From positions 47,976 to 111,975 of the forward strand of contig NZ_KE386987.1 in assembly GCF_000429925.1 (NCBI RefSeq): a DNA stretch of 64,000 nucleotides, given 5' to 3'. The notes under the pieces were generated by a model that saw nothing but the letters and a program-made list of their open reading frames with translations, searched no databases and was not told where the DNA came from. Both the position numbers and the translations under genes were made by a program. Origin of the DNA: Desulfatirhabdium butyrativorans DSM 18734. Its GTDB lineage: Bacteria; Desulfobacterota; Desulfobacteria; Desulfobacterales; Desulfatirhabdiaceae. Positions 26,167 to 37,008 of this stretch are shown here, piece by piece (position 1 is the first letter of the stretch; each line of letters begins with the position of its first letter).

Positions 26167-28799
26167 GCCGTCCCGACGATCCGCCGCCGATAGTATCGAC
26201 AGAAGTCGATATCGGGCCCCGCTCCCGAACAGAAATCTGGATCGATCTGGGTCTGATGGCGCTTATCTTCGGCTTTATGCTTACGTACATCGAACCGGGC
26301 TATCTCTTTTCGAAAACGATCACAGCAGGCGGGGATACGGCATCCCATTATTATACGGCCCAATATTTGCGCGATGTCCTGCTGCCCGAGGGCAGAATTT
26401 CGGGATGGTGCATGGGAAATCTTGCCGGTTTTCCCATGCTGCAATTCTATTTTCCGTTGCCTTTTGTGGCGATGGCGCTGCTCAGTTTCATCATTCCGCT
26501 GCAGATCGCCTTCAAACTGGTCTCCGTTCTCGGTATTTTCCTGCTTCCCGTCTGTACCTACGCCATGTTTCGGCTCTTCCGGCAGCGCTTTCCGGCGCCC
26601 ATCGTGGCAGCGGGTTTGAGCATCCTGTTTTTGTTCAACCAGGGAAATTCCATGTGGGGGGCGAACATCCCGAGCACCCTCGCGGGGGAATTCAGTTACA
26701 GCATCGGCTTTTCCCTCAGCATCCTGTGGCTGGGTCTGCTTTACCGCTGTCTGGGTGAAGATCGCTCCCTCAAACCCTGCATCGGCGTGCTGGCGATCAT
26801 TGGCTTGTGCCATGGCTATACATTGCTGTCCGCCGGTTTTTTTTCACTCTTCTTTCTGCTGGTACCCGGATGTTACGGGAAACATCTTCGCAAGCTGATC
26901 CTCATTCATGGATCGGCCGTGCTTCTGATCGCCTTTTGGCTGTTTCCGCTGATTGCCTACCTGCCGTATACAACTCGGTTCAATTTTGTCTGGCTGTTTT
27001 ACTCCTGGCGGCAGATGGTCAAAGAAATCCTGCCGGTCATCTTCTGGCCGGGGCTGATGCTGAGCGCCGCTGCGGCCATTTGGCTGATGCGACGGGAGCG
27101 CCGATGTCTCGGCGCCCTATGGCGCCACCCCCTCACCTGGATGACCTTCATCGTCATGCTCAGCATTCTGCTCTACCTGGGTGGAGACCGGATCGGGGTG
27201 GTCGATATCCGGTTTTTTCCCTTCATGCAGTTCGTATCGGTGGTTTCGGGCGCCATGCTTTTTTCGATGTTGCCGTTGAAGAGCCTGCCGAAAACGGCTT
27301 TCGCGGTCGCCATGGTCGTTCTTGCCCTGGTCTGGGCGGATATGCGGACAACCTATATCCGGCACTGGAGCCGTTTCAATTACAGCGGTTTCGAACAGAA
27401 ACCGCTCTGGCCCGTATTCTCGCAGGTCAATGCTTTCCTGAAGGGATCGGTTGGCGATCCGAGGGTCGTCTACGAGCACAGCATGATCCATGATCGGGCG
27501 GGAACCAGCAGGGCCTTCGAGAGCCTGCCGCTCTTTTCGGGCCGATCCACCCTCGAAGGGGTTTACATGCAGGCGAGTCTGAACAATCCCTTCATTTTCT
27601 ATATGCAAAGCGAACTGAGCCTCTCGCCTTCCACCCCGCTTCCGGATTATGGCTATTCCCGATTCGATCTTGCCCGGGGGATCCGGCACATGCGGCTTTA
27701 CAATGTACGGGATTATATCGTCGCGGAAGACAAGACGCGGGAACGGGTCCGGGCGTGCAGCGAATTCGAAACCGTTTTCGAAGCGCTGCCATACACCGTG
27801 TTCCGGCTGAAAGGTCCCATCGATCGTTATGCCGTACCGCTCGCAAACAAACCCGTCCTGGTTCCGATGCGGGATTGGAAAACCGTCGCCTACAGGTGGT
27901 TCCGATTGACAGACGGCGATGTGCCACTGGTGTTTTGCGACGATCCGGGCCCTATGGCCAGGGAGCGCTTCATTCGGGCGCCTGTAATCGATTGGAACCG
28001 ATTGCCTGCAGAACCGATCGAAACCGTACTGCCGAAACGCGAGCGGATTACGGAGAACAGTATCGAAATCGAGGGCGCCTCCATCGGCGGACCTCTGCTC
28101 ATCAAGGTCTCCTACCATCCGGGATGGCGTGTGGCCGAGGGAGCGGACCGGATTTACCTGACGACGCCTGCTTTCATGCTCGTCTATCCGCATGCGTCGA
28201 AGGTTCGTCTGGTTTACGAAAGGCCCATGGCGGAGCGGGTCGGGATCGCCACGACTGTGGCGTTTGCACTGCTCCTGCTCTTCTTCAACACCGCACCGGT
28301 CCGATGGGCCGCAGACTGGGCGCTTCGGTTATACAACCGGTGGCTTCTCGCGTTATCGGTGCCGGCCGCTGCGCTCCTGATCATCCTGATTGGGTATCAT
28401 GCGCTCGTTACCCCCGTTTCGCCGATGGTGGCCTATCATAAAGCCCTCGATGTCTATGGTCTGAAACAATATGATGCCGCGCGGGAGCGGTTCTGGAATA
28501 TCCTGATGAAAGCGCCGGACAGTATCGTAGCCGATCAGGCGGCTTATCATTACGGCTTGTGTTTTTACGTTCAGGATGATTGGAACAATGCGATCCTTGC
28601 CATGAAGCGGCTGTTGCGCAACTATCCGGATTCGGTCAAGGCGCCCGAAGCCTGCTACCACATTGGTTTGAGTTATCAGCGGCTTGGCCGAAACGGTGAA
28701 GCCCGGCGCTGGTATGAAACGCTGTTGGAGCGATTCCCGGATGCCCAAATTTGGCGGCAATACGCTATGGATCGGCTGAAAGAACTGCCGGAGCGATGA
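26163..28799 (+). CDS. Large polytopic membrane protein (6-pyruvoyl-tetrahydropterin synthase-related / GT-C-like) with TPR-like tail
   Basis: An 878-residue protein. Residues ~25-400 contain about ten hydrophobic segments (IWIDLGLMALIFGFMLTYI, LPFVAMALLSFIIPL and others) with a first loop TAGGDTASHYYTAQYL. This is the pattern of the GT-C-like membrane family annotated as 6-pyruvoyl-tetrahydropterin synthase-related, where the acidic first-loop residue is thought to be catalytic. A soluble domain (~410-695) and two more membrane spans (~700-765) follow. The last ~110 residues hold YbgF/BamD-like TPR repeats (YHYGLCFYVQDDWNNAILAMKRLLRNYPDS). Glycosyl transfer to an envelope component is a guess. 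Coupled to DUF3124. Confidence 0.75.
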   Translation: MSRPDDPPPIVSTEVDIGPRSRTEIWIDLGLMALIFGFMLTYIEPGYLFSKTITAGGDTASHYYTAQYLRDVLLPEGRISGWCMGNLAGFPMLQFYFPLPFVAMALLSFIIPLQIAFKLVSVLGIFLLPVCTYAMFRLFRQRFPAPIVAAGLSILFLFNQGNSMWGANIPSTLAGEFSYSIGFSLSILWLGLLYRCLGEDRSLKPCIGVLAIIGLCHGYTLLSAGFFSLFFLLVPGCYGKHLRKLILIHGSAVLLIAFWLFPLIAYLPYTTRFNFVWLFYSWRQMVKEILPVIFWPGLMLSAAAAIWLMRRERRCLGALWRHPLTWMTFIVMLSILLYLGGDRIGVVDIRFFPFMQFVSVVSGAMLFSMLPLKSLPKTAFAVAMVVLALVWADMRTTYIRHWSRFNYSGFEQKPLWPVFSQVNAFLKGSVGDPRVVYEHSMIHDRAGTSRAFESLPLFSGRSTLEGVYMQASLNNPFIFYMQSELSLSPSTPLPDYGYSRFDLARGIRHMRLYNVRDYIVAEDKTRERVRACSEFETVFEALPYTVFRLKGPIDRYAVPLANKPVLVPMRDWKTVAYRWFRLTDGDVPLVFCDDPGPMARERFIRAPVIDWNRLPAEPIETVLPKRERITENSIEIEGASIGGPLLIKVSYHPGWRVAEGADRIYLTTPAFMLVYPHASKVRLVYERPMAERVGIATTVAFALLLLFFNTAPVRWAADWALRLYNRWLLALSVPAAALLIILIGYHALVTPVSPMVAYHKALDVYGLKQYDAARERFWNILMKAPDSIVADQAAYHYGLCFYVQDDWNNAILAMKRLLRNYPDSVKAPEACYHIGLSYQRLGRNGEARRWYETLLERFPDAQIWRQYAMDRLKELPER

Positions 28800-28801
28800 A
28801 T

Positions 28802-29248
28802 ATGCCGAGGCGATATTTCTTTTCGGACGGTCTTCGTTTCGAATGTATGCGATGCGGGGCCTGCTGTACCGGGGAGCCTGGAATCATTCGGGTCACCGAA
28901 GCGGAAATTATGCGCATCGCTGATTGGCTGAAGCGACCCTTCGGTGAAATCTTTCAGGAATCGGTTGAACGCATTGCGCAGGGATATGGGATTCGGGAAC
29001 GGCCAGACGGGGCCTGCATGTTCTGGCGCGATACGGGATGCGGCATTTATCCAGTCAGACCCCTGCAGTGCAGGCTTTATCCCTTCTGGTTCAATCTGTT
29101 GCGAAACCCGGCGGCATGGGAAGCGGAAAAGAAGCGCTGCCCCGGCATCGGGAAAGGCAGGCGCCATACGGAAGCGGAAATCCTCGAATGGGTAACCCTG
29201 TCGATGGCGGAATACACAAGTCTGGAAGAAACAGTGGGCTCTTCTTGA
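28802..29248 (+). CDS. YkgJ-type cysteine cluster protein
   Basis: A 148-residue protein with the zinc/iron cysteine pattern of the YkgJ (CxxCxxCC) family: FECMRCGACCTGEPG near the N-terminus, GACMFW, CGIYPVRPLQCRLYPFWF, and a late Cys (KKRCPGIGKG). The function of the family is not known. ATGs occur at 28796 and 28802. A GGAG lies eight bases before the second, which I prefer; the first would overlap the previous stop (ATGA). It ends the DUF3124-membrane protein run. Confidence 0.85.
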   Translation: MPRRYFFSDGLRFECMRCGACCTGEPGIIRVTEAEIMRIADWLKRPFGEIFQESVERIAQGYGIRERPDGACMFWRDTGCGIYPVRPLQCRLYPFWFNLLRNPAAWEAEKKRCPGIGKGRRHTEAEILEWVTLSMAEYTSLEETVGSS

Positions 29249-29294
29249 GCCGCGTGCTCCCGCCCGAATGCTGCGGTATTTTGTCCAGCATCCT

Positions 29295-29354
29295 GCGAAA
29301 TTGCCTGCAAGCAGGCGGCGCGCTGCTCCGAATAGGGGTTTTCCGTTCAGGCAC
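29295..29354. repeat. Half copy of the inverted-end repeat family
   Basis: Only the right half is present (GCGAAATTGCCTGCAAGCAG ... AATAGGGGTTTTCCGTTCAGGCAC). It lies 46 bases downstream of the YkgJ-type gene. The rest of the gap to dnaG (29355-29649) is AT-rich and holds only a candidate promoter. Confidence 0.82.
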
Positions 29355-29570
29355 TGAGTAGCGGAAGGAACAGTTTGGCTCGGGTGTTCCTGAAACTTGA
29401 TTTTCGATGACCGATTTCCATGAAAACCATCATGAAGGAAATACCCGTCTGTAAATCTTTTCAGAAAGTGCCAAGCATGGACATTTGGAGGATTGTGTGT
29501 GAATTCCCTTGACCAATGGTTCTGAGTGCTTAGTGTGTTAAACAATGCGAATGGGGAAAAATAATAATTC

Positions 29571-29599
29571 TTGACTTTCAAGAAATCTCATCATAAATA
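29571..29599 (+). promoter_or_regulatory. Candidate promoter of the dnaG-rpoD operon
   Basis: TTGACT (29571-29576) with a 17-base spacer to TAAATA, or 15 bases to CATAAA, in a strongly AT-rich stretch that also contains AATAATAATT upstream and an A-tract downstream. It sits 50-80 bases before the dnaG start. The -10 match is poor. Confidence 0.35.
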
Positions 29600-29649
29600 A
29601 AAAAAATTTTTCGATTGTGGGCTCTATCCGGAAAGGGTGGCGGCAGTCC

Positions 29650-31427
29650 ATGGTTATCCCCAAGGAGAAGGTTTCACAGATCAGACAGTCTGTGGATATC
29701 GTCGAAATCATATCCGAATCGGTTTTACTCCGAAAGACTGGGAAATCCTTTATCGGGCTTTGCCCGTTTCACGCCGAGAAAACTCCCTCGTTTACCGTTT
29801 CTCCCGACAAACAGAGATTCCATTGTTTCGGCTGCGGCGAAGGCGGCGATGCCATCACGTTCGTGATGAAGCATGAGGGGATTTCTTTCATGGATGCGGT
29901 GCGAAGGCTCGCGCAAAAATGCGGGATCGACATCGAAGAAAAGCACGGCAGAAGGGATCCGGCGTACGAGCTGCGGCGATCGATTCTGGAGATCAATCGG
30001 CTCGCATCCGATTTTTATGCCGAAATGCTTCGCAAACATGAATGTGCCGAGCGGGCCAGGGCCTATCTGGTGAAACGCGGCATCAGCAAACAGACCGTGG
30101 ACGATTTTCATCTCGGCTATGCGCCTGATCAGTGGGAAGCGCTCCTGAGCCATCTGCGGCGAAACCGTGTGGATGTATCCATTGCCGAAAAAGCGGGGCT
30201 GGTCGTTCCCAGGGAGAAGTCATCCGGTCATTACGACCGTTTCCGTAACAGGCTGATGTTTCCGATTCTCGATATTCATGGTGAAACCGTTGGCTTGGGG
30301 GGAAGGGTGCTGGATGATAGCAAACCGAAATACCTCAATTCCCCCGAAACGCCGGTATACCAGAAGGCCCGGAACCTCTATGGGTTCAACAAGGCCAGGA
30401 ATGCCTGCAGGAAAGCCGGTGAAGTGTTCGTCACCGAAGGGTACATGGATTTGATCGCGATGCATGTGCATGGGTTCGAGAATACGGTTGCCACTCTCGG
30501 AACGGCCATGACTGTCGATCATATCCGGATGCTCAAGGGGGTGGCCGAGCGCATCGTGTTGATGTACGATTCGGATGCGGCAGGCATCAAGGCCGCAAAG
30601 AGATGTATCGAGTTGTTCAAGACGGAAAAACGGTTCGAAGATATCCGGATTCTGATTCTGCCCCAGGATCAGGACCCGGATTCCTTTCTCCGGGAGTTCG
30701 GACCGGATGCCATGCGAGAGCATATCGAAAACAGCCTCGGGGTATTTTCTTTTTTGATTGAAACGTCTGTTCGGCAGCATGGACTGAGCCCTCAAGGCAA
30801 GGTCAAGGTTATCGAATCCCTGATCGAGCCGATTGCCGCCATAGAAGCCTTTGACAGCCTGACACGGCTGACAGCGATACGGGAATTGGCGGATAAAACA
30901 GGAATTCCGGAAACCACCATCCAGGACCGGATTCGGCAAACTCCGGAGCAGATCAGGCCCGGAGCCAAACCATTGTCTCGAACGCCAATCGAACTTAACC
31001 GGCTGGAAAGATACCTGGCCATGATGGTGCTGCATTTTCCGGACGCCATCCCTGAGCTGAAGCAGAGCCAATGGATGGGAAAACTGGAAGATCCGGTTCT
31101 GAATCGGATCGTCTGCAAGGCTTGCGCCCAATACAACGGCTCAGATCGGCAACGGAACCTCAACGACGTTGTCGGCCTGCTGTTGGAAGATGCCGAGAGT
31201 TCTGATGAAAAACGATTGATTACCGAGTTGTCCATGAGCACTGAGGTCTGGGATCAGGCAGCCTGCAAAAAGCTCATATTGCAGTACACGATACGTAGAC
31301 GCCACGAAATCCATGCGGCATGGATGCAAAAAATTCGCTTTGCGGAAACAAGCCATGATCGCATTGTCCTCCAAAAAACACTGGAAGATGCCCAGTCCGC
31401 CTTAATCTCAACAGGAGGGACGGATCC

Positions 31428-31431
<4 letters not shown>
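29650..31431 (+). CDS. dnaG: DNA primase
   Basis: Synthesises RNA primers at the replication fork. The N-terminal zinc-binding domain ([30 protein letters not shown]), the RNA-polymerase core ([34 protein letters not shown]), the Toprim motif [14 protein letters not shown] with later LMYDSDAAG, and a C-terminal helicase-interaction region are all present. The frame opens at a GTG (29617); I prefer the ATG at 29650 ([19 protein letters not shown]), which is the family start and gives 593 residues, although neither has a strong ribosome-binding site. It overlaps rpoD by four bases, the common macromolecular-synthesis arrangement. Confidence 0.95.
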
Positions 31432-33182
<1,751 letters not shown>

Positions 33183-33360
33183 TGCGAAAAAGGGCAGGGG
33201 GTTCTTCCCGTGAGGCACTTGAAATGGACGTGTGTCCGACTTGACAAAGCATGCCCTTACGGATAGACTTTCGCTGCTTTCGTAAGCCATCGAGACGCAG
33301 CGTGGTGCGCATAGCATGTACGATGGATTCAACGGTATTTTTGCCGAAAAGAAGCCAATC

Positions 33361-33433
33361 GGGCCTATAGCTCAGCTGGAAGAGCCACCGGCTCATAACC
33401 GGTCGGTCCCTGGTTCGAACCCAGGTGGGCCCA
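33361..33433 (+). tRNA. tRNA with anticodon CAT (Met or Ile2)
   Basis: A 73-base cloverleaf: acceptor GGGCCTA/TGGGCCC, D arm GCTCAGCTGGAAGAGC, anticodon stem CCGG/CCGG with loop CTCATAA, and T arm with GGTTCGAACC. CCA is not encoded. The CAT anticodon and A-T/G-C rich acceptor do not have initiator features. It is either elongator tRNA-Met or the tRNA-Ile that is modified to lysidine by TilS, which cannot be settled by eye. Confidence 0.93.
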
Positions 33434-33447
33434 TCTTCTCAGAATTC

Positions 33448-33478
33448 AAGGCGTGGAAATATTCCACGCCTTCTTTTG
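33448..33478 (+). terminator. Intrinsic terminator after the tRNA
   Basis: An 11-bp stem AAGGCGTGGAA / TTCCACGCCTT with a three-base loop is followed by CTTTTG, only 15 bases after the tRNA. It looks like the end of the tRNA transcript. Between here and 33674 nothing else is recognised. Confidence 0.85.
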
Positions 33479-33674
33479 TTATCGTGAAAATGAATCGTCT
33501 TCACACCCTCATGATGAGGCTGAGACGGGCAGAAAGCCTATCCCCAATTCCCAAAGAGGGGTGCAGGAATTTTTGGCTCCCGGGGGGCACCGCACCATGG
33601 GTAATGAATGATATGCGCCAGGAAGGTGGTTTGAACCGGACGTACACATCTTCCTGGTGGAGGATTTTTCGAAA

Positions 33675-34793
33675 ATGACCACTGTTGCCGATATCGTTGC
33701 CATCATGAATGATATGGCGCCTCCGGAGCTTGCCGAGTCATGGGATTCCATCGGGCTTCAGATCGGCGATCCCCGATTCGAAGTGCAAAAACTCTGGGTG
33801 GCGCTCGATCCATTACCCGAAGTCGTATCGAGCGCCTGCAACCACCAGGTTGACCTTCTGATCACCCATCACCCGCTGATCTTCAAACCCGTCTCTTCCA
33901 TCGATTTTTCCACCTCTCTTGGCAGTATCCTGCAGCAGGCTGCAACGAACCGACTCTCAATTTTCTGTGCGCATACCAATCTGGACAAGGCTGTCGGGGG
34001 AACCAACGACGTTCTGGCTCGGGCCATCGGGCTTGAATCGATCTCCGTTCTGACCGATGCGGCACGGAAGGCCATCTGGAAACTCGTTGTTTTCGTTCCG
34101 GCAAGCCATGAGCAGGCGATCCTCGAAGCCATCCTCGAAACGGATGCCGGAGCAATCGGGAATTATCGCGCTTGCTCCTTTCGAACCGCAGGGAAGGGGA
34201 CCTTCGAGCCGCTGGATTCCGCGCATCCATACCTTGGTTCTCGGGGTCAGATCAACGAAGTGGATGAAGTCCGGATCGAAATCCTTGTTGAACCCCGGCA
34301 GCTTGCGTCGGCGCTTGCGGTCATCCGAAGCCATCACCCTTACGAAACGATGGCATACGATGTGTATCCGCTGATCGATCGAGAGAGCGGGGCCGGCATG
34401 GGCCGGATCGGAACGCTTTCTGCGGTGATGCGGCTGGATGCGTTTGCCCAACATTTATGCCGTTGTCTGCATCTGAGCAGTCTTACGGTGGCCGGAGACC
34501 CCGCTCTGCCGATACGCAGGGTCGCCTTGTGTACGGGGAGCGGATCGAGTTTGGTCAGACGGTTTTTTCAATCAGATGCCGATGTGTTCATCAGCGGCGA
34601 TCTGCATTACCACGATGCCCGGGATGCCGAGCAGCGGCGAAAGGGTTTGATCGATATTGGCCATTTCGATTCCGAACACATCGTTGTTGGCGACCTTTCC
34701 AAGCGGCTGAGAAGCGTACTGGCTTCATCGGGGGTGGTGGTGGAAGCCTGCACGCTGGAAAAGCGCCCTTTCCGGTGGATTACAGGCGGATGA
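33675..34793 (+). CDS. NIF3 / YqfO-type dinuclear metal-centre protein
   Basis: A 372-residue NIF3-family protein of the long type (YqfO), with a CutA1/PII-like insert of about 115 residues in the middle (KLVVFVPASHEQAILEAILETDAGAIGNYRACSF ... VIRSHHPYETMAYD). The outer domain carries metal-binding histidines in VDLLITHHPLIF and FCAHTNLD, and late in GHFDSEH. The family has been linked to GTP cyclohydrolase-like or regulatory roles, but its function is not settled. ATG at 33675 is favoured by GGAGG upstream and by the family start TTVADIVAIMND. The next two features (zinc ribbon, rnpB) follow in the order seen in related bacteria. Confidence 0.9.
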   Translation: MTTVADIVAIMNDMAPPELAESWDSIGLQIGDPRFEVQKLWVALDPLPEVVSSACNHQVDLLITHHPLIFKPVSSIDFSTSLGSILQQAATNRLSIFCAHTNLDKAVGGTNDVLARAIGLESISVLTDAARKAIWKLVVFVPASHEQAILEAILETDAGAIGNYRACSFRTAGKGTFEPLDSAHPYLGSRGQINEVDEVRIEILVEPRQLASALAVIRSHHPYETMAYDVYPLIDRESGAGMGRIGTLSAVMRLDAFAQHLCRCLHLSSLTVAGDPALPIRRVALCTGSGSSLVRRFFQSDADVFISGDLHYHDARDAEQRRKGLIDIGHFDSEHIVVGDLSKRLRSVLASSGVVVEACTLEKRPFRWITGG

Positions 34794-34905
34794 ATGGCGG
34801 TCTTCCGAATTGGTGAATGCGGAATCGAACAGCAGGTATTTTGGGAGCAGCACAATGTTGTATGATCAAGGGCAGGACATTACGTCAACGAAACGGACAG
34901 GAAAC

Positions 34906-35631
34906 ATGAAAGAGCAGATTCAGACGCTGGTAACCATCCAGGATATCGAAGCGGAAACGGCTGAAATCCAGCAGCAGTTGGCAGGCGCATACCACCGTAT
35001 CGAGGAGATGGAAAACCAGTTGAAAGAAAAGCGGAAGCAAGCAGTAGAAAGGGAAGAAACCGTATCTGTATGGAAAATCTCCTACCGGGATTTCGACCTG
35101 ACATTGAAATCAAATAACGAAATGGTTCTCAGAAGTCAGGAAAGATTGAAAAGCGTCAAGACCAATCGGGAATATCAGGCATTGCTCAAGGAAGTGGAAG
35201 AGTTGAAGAAGCAAAATGCCCGAATTGAGGATGAAATGATCAAACTCATGGGGGATATTGAGTCGGGTGAAGCGCAGCTTGCACAAAGCGCAACCGAGAT
35301 TCAGTCCCTTGCTGCCGAGATCGAAGCGGAAAAACTCGCTGTGGAGGAATCGACCCAATCTCAGCGGCTTCGCCTCAAAGAGCTCGGGGAGAATAAATCG
35401 CGATACACCGTAAAAACCGAACCCGGTCTTCTGAAACTCTTCAACCGTGTCCGCAGCATTCACAGCAGAGGTAACGCCGTCGTTCAGGCGATCGATGCGG
35501 TTTGTGAAGGATGCCACATGAATATTCCCCATCAACTCTACAACGAATTGCAGCGATGCGACAGCATCAAGCTGTGCCCGAACTGCCAGCGAATCATCTA
35601 TTGGCAGCAACCGGAATGTGCGGACAAGTAG
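34906..35631 (+). CDS. Coiled-coil zinc-ribbon protein (zf-RING_7 family)
   Basis: A 241-residue protein: residues ~5-185 form a long helical hairpin (IQDIEAETAEIQQQLAGAYH, RSQERLKSVKTNREYQALLKEVEELKKQN), and the C-terminus is a C4 zinc ribbon (VCEGCHMNIPHQ ... LCPNCQRIIYW). This family is widespread and conserved next to NIF3 and RNase P RNA genes; its function is unknown, with a nucleic-acid role suspected. The frame opens at 34810, but ATG at 34906 has AGGAAAC in front and the family start KEQIQTLVTIQDIE. Confidence 0.9.
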   Translation: MKEQIQTLVTIQDIEAETAEIQQQLAGAYHRIEEMENQLKEKRKQAVEREETVSVWKISYRDFDLTLKSNNEMVLRSQERLKSVKTNREYQALLKEVEELKKQNARIEDEMIKLMGDIESGEAQLAQSATEIQSLAAEIEAEKLAVEESTQSQRLRLKELGENKSRYTVKTEPGLLKLFNRVRSIHSRGNAVVQAIDAVCEGCHMNIPHQLYNELQRCDSIKLCPNCQRIIYWQQPECADK

Positions 35632-35770
35632 TCTTCATTCGGATCAATCCTGCAGAGTTGCCCGGACAGGAGTTCGGAAATGCCGAAATTTCGCCATCGA
35701 GGTATCCGGTTTACCGCAGGCACGATATAGAAGCGTATTCTCAGGCTGTTTATGAAGCGGTAATTTCAAA

Positions 35771-36175
35771 TTCAGGTCAATCCAGGGCAGACGATCGCTG
35801 GAGTCCGTTGCGGATTCTGGAGGAAAGTCCGAACACCACAGGGCAGGGTGCTCCATAACGTGGAGTCGTGGTGACACGAAGGAAAGTGCAACAGAAAACA
35901 TACCGCCTGCCATGAGCGCTTTCGGGCGCAACATGGCCGGTAAGGGTGAAATGGTGCGGTAAGAGCGCACCAGCCTCCCGGGTGACCGGGGGGCTTGGTA
36001 AACCCCACCCGGTGCAAGACCAAATATGGAAACGTCCGAGGGCTGCCCGCCCGAGTTTCCGGGTAGGTCGCAAGAGATGCCGGGCAACCGGTATTCCGAG
36101 ATGAATGATCGTCGTTTCGAACCGGGTAACCGATTCGAAAAACAGAATTCGGCTTATGCACTGGATTGACCTGAA
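35771..36175 (+). ncRNA. rnpB: RNase P RNA
   Basis: About 405 bases of bacterial type A RNase P RNA. Recognised conserved segments are GAGGAAAGTCCGAACACCAC (CR I), ACAGAAAACATACCGCC, GGTAAGGGTGAAATGGTGCG (P10-11 area), GCAAGACCAAATA, AGATGAATGATCGTC and ACAGAATTCGGCTTATGCAC (CR V). The ends are set by helix P1: TTCAGGTCAATCCAG at 35771 pairs perfectly with CTGGATTGACCTGAA at 36161-36175. Confidence 0.97.
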
Positions 36176-36249
36176 CCTGATCTGGTTGAATGAATGCGTG
36201 CTTGCCATCATCGAAATCGGTAGATAGGAATCGAGAAAGGGATCGTCTT

Positions 36250-37008
36250 ATGCTGATCATCGAGGAATTGGGGGTGGAAGTCGGGGGGAAACCCATCCTG
36301 AAAAATGTCAATATGCACATCCCCGAAGGGGAAACGCATGTGCTTTTCGGGCCCAACGGTTCCGGCAAAACCAGCCTGATGATGACGCTCATGGGTTTTT
36401 CGGGCTATCGCGTGACGCATGGCAAGATTACCTTCAAGGGTATCGATATCACCGAGTTGCCCATTCACGAGAGAGCCGCGATGGGCATGGGGATATTGTT
36501 TCAGCGACCGCCGACCATCCACGGGCTCAAGACCCGGGACATGGTGAAGCTGTGCGCCGGGGCAAAGGCGGTTGATGTCGCGGGTCTGGCGGCTCAGGTG
36601 AATTTCAGCGAATTTCTGGATCGGGATGTGAACCACAATTTCTCGGGCGGAGAAATCAAGCGTTCGGAGCTTCTCCAGCTCATGGCCCAGCAGCCCGACC
36701 TGGTTCTGCTGGATGAGCCGGAATCGGGCGTGGATCTGGAAAACATCGTCATGCTGGGTGAGACGATCAATACCCTGCTGCGGCGAGGCATCAAACGACC
36801 GGTGGCAAGACCGCACCGGGAAATCGTTCAGGACCGTTCCAAATCAGCCTTGGTCATCACCCACACGGGCCATATCCTGGATTATATCACATCCGACAAG
36901 GGCCAGGTTCTATACAACGGCGTTCTGTGCTGCTCCAGGAACGCCCGTGAAATTCTCAAGTGGATCCGCGAATACGGTTATGAGGAGTGTGTCCGATGCA
37001 CCCTGTAG
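36250..37008 (+). CDS. sufC: Fe-S cluster assembly ATPase SufC
   Basis: A 252-residue ABC ATPase of the SUF type. Walker A is LFGPNGSGKTSL, the signature is NFSGGEIKRSELLQL, and Walker B is LVLLDEPESGVDLENI. SufC powers assembly of Fe-S clusters on the SufB(D) scaffold in the cytoplasm. The frame opens at 36190, but ATG at 36250 has AAGGG upstream and the family start LIIEELGVEVGG. It overlaps sufB by 13 bases. An insertion of ~15 residues (RRGIKRPVARPHREI) after the D-loop is longer than in E. coli SufC. Confidence 0.93.
   Translation: MLIIEELGVEVGGKPILKNVNMHIPEGETHVLFGPNGSGKTSLMMTLMGFSGYRVTHGKITFKGIDITELPIHERAAMGMGILFQRPPTIHGLKTRDMVKLCAGAKAVDVAGLAAQVNFSEFLDRDVNHNFSGGEIKRSELLQLMAQQPDLVLLDEPESGVDLENIVMLGETINTLLRRGIKRPVARPHREIVQDRSKSALVITHTGHILDYITSDKGQVLYNGVLCCSRNAREILKWIREYGYEECVRCTL

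Noticed and set aside
28843-29248. YkgJ-type protein as a ferredoxin
   Set aside because: Cysteines are arranged as CxxCxxCC plus distant single residues, not as CxxCxxCxxxCP.
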